A stretch of 64,000 bases of DNA. Source: JABDMH01 sp965223165. GTDB lineage: Bacteria; Bacteroidota; Bacteroidia; Chitinophagales; Saprospiraceae. The translations under genes and the position numbers were made by a program. The DNA lies in assembly GCA_965223165.1 (NCBI GenBank), contig CBDCVQ010000001.1, positions 62,001 to 126,000 of the forward strand, read 5' to 3'. The notes beneath the pieces were generated by a model. The model ran no database searches. It was not told where the DNA came from and worked only from the letters and a program-made list of their open reading frames with translations. Positions 63,620 through 64,000 of this stretch are shown here, one piece after another (position 1 is the first letter of the stretch; each line of letters opens with the position of its first letter).

Positions 63620-64000
63620 CTACTCGCCTACCCGTAACAACCGATGGAAGCTTCGCCAGCCGGAACGCACATCAATGACCTCCAGCATCAGCATACCCTG
63701 ACCGGTCTTAATACCATGCAAATCCAGGGACAATTCATTTTTGCCGGCCACCACATCCTGTTGGCGGCTGAAGACTCGACAGCCGAGCGCATCATAAATC
63801 ATGACTTCAAGCGGACCTGAGCGTTCGGACCGTACCTGCAGAGCAAAGACATGCTTGAAAGGATTTGGCATAGCTACGACCCTCAATGTCTCGGAGGCAG
63901 CCTGCGCCATCTCTAGCTCACGTCCTTCTCGGGCATTCGTTCCCGAGCCAAACAGCAGCTGACCCAGGTCATGGCTACAACCAAAGCGATTGACCGCCTC
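63620..64000 (-). CDS. C-terminal part of a T9SS-sorted protein, truncated by the window
   Basis: The frame is open to the right edge (the first in-window codons read EAVNRFGCSHDLGQLLFGSG), so the 5' part lies outside. The last about 85 residues are a T9SS type A sorting domain (RVVAMPNPFKHVFALQV ... SFHRLLRVGE), showing export and cell-surface attachment. The nature of the passenger domain is not visible. Confidence 0.85.
   Translation of the reverse strand, partial: EAVNRFGCSHDLGQLLFGSGTNAREGRELEMAQAASETLRVVAMPNPFKHVFALQVRSERSGPLEVMIYDALGCRVFSRQQDVVAGKNELSLDLHGIKTGQGMLMLEVIDVRSGWRSFHRLLRVGE

Overview
The window looks like chromosomal DNA of a Bacteroidota bacterium, most likely a Saprospiria-type environmental lineage. 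The supporting evidence is a TonB receptor with STN and carboxypeptidase-regulatory-like domains, three proteins ending in type IX secretion (T9SS) type A sorting domains, DUF4249 lipoproteins, DUF3857/transglutaminase proteins, DUF2911 and DUF1080 proteins, SufU/SufS, and many lipoproteins with Bacteroidota-style lipoboxes. The genus-level placement is inference. No rRNA, tRNA, phage or transposase gene was recognised.

Layout. 1-6.1 kb: TonB receptor (cut by the left edge), M43 metalloprotease lipoprotein, arginine deiminase. 6.1-8.4 kb: a noncoding array of about 315-bp repeats flanked by two short minisatellites. 8.4-18.3 kb: housekeeping and hypothetical genes (DUF502, DUF72, TPR, a doubled sugar-dehydrogenase propeller, a four-TM protein, a frameshifted FG-GAP T9SS protein, DUF2911). 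18.3-28.9 kb: a glycan-related block with a sodium:solute symporter and its unlisted 35-aa partner, two DUF1080 proteins, three sulfatases, a GT2 glycosyltransferase and a Gfo/Idh/MocA oxidoreductase, but no SusC/SusD pair. 29-33 kb: two coupled DUF3857/transglutaminase proteins, the second lacking the catalytic Cys. 32.9-37 kb: three near-identical DUF4249 lipoprotein genes, the middle one frameshifted, with mobile-looking palindromic elements between them. 37-46.8 kb: BNR-repeat proteins, Thr/Ser dehydratase-like enzyme, XdhC, TIM-barrel epimerase, sufU-sufS, MocA-like nucleotidyltransferase. 46.8-50.6 kb: a MITE-like palindrome, a serine protease with six C-terminal repeats, a methyltransferase and an alpha/beta hydrolase. 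50.7-57.7 kb: a probable sugar-catabolic cluster (two zinc dehydrogenases, a KduD-like SDR, a GH117-like lipoprotein, an esterase, an FAD oxidoreductase). 57.9-64 kb: a DUF1508 protein, a TolB-like propeller, then a visibly AT-richer island of small paralogous and membrane proteins, and a T9SS protein cut by the right edge.

Working together: the sulfatases, DUF1080 proteins, symporter, GH117-like protein and SDR/MDR enzymes fit a strain living on sulfated or anhydrosugar-containing polysaccharides. SufU/SufS supply Fe-S clusters; XdhC and MocA suggest a molybdenum hydroxylase elsewhere. The most unusual material is the noncoding repeats (an eight-copy array whose GCG-AGGA-CGC hairpin recurs 26 kb away with a changed but still paired stem, a long palindromic MITE, and minisatellites starting at stop codons) and the AT-rich island of paralogous pairs at 59.9-63.4 kb, which could be an accessory immunity-type cluster.
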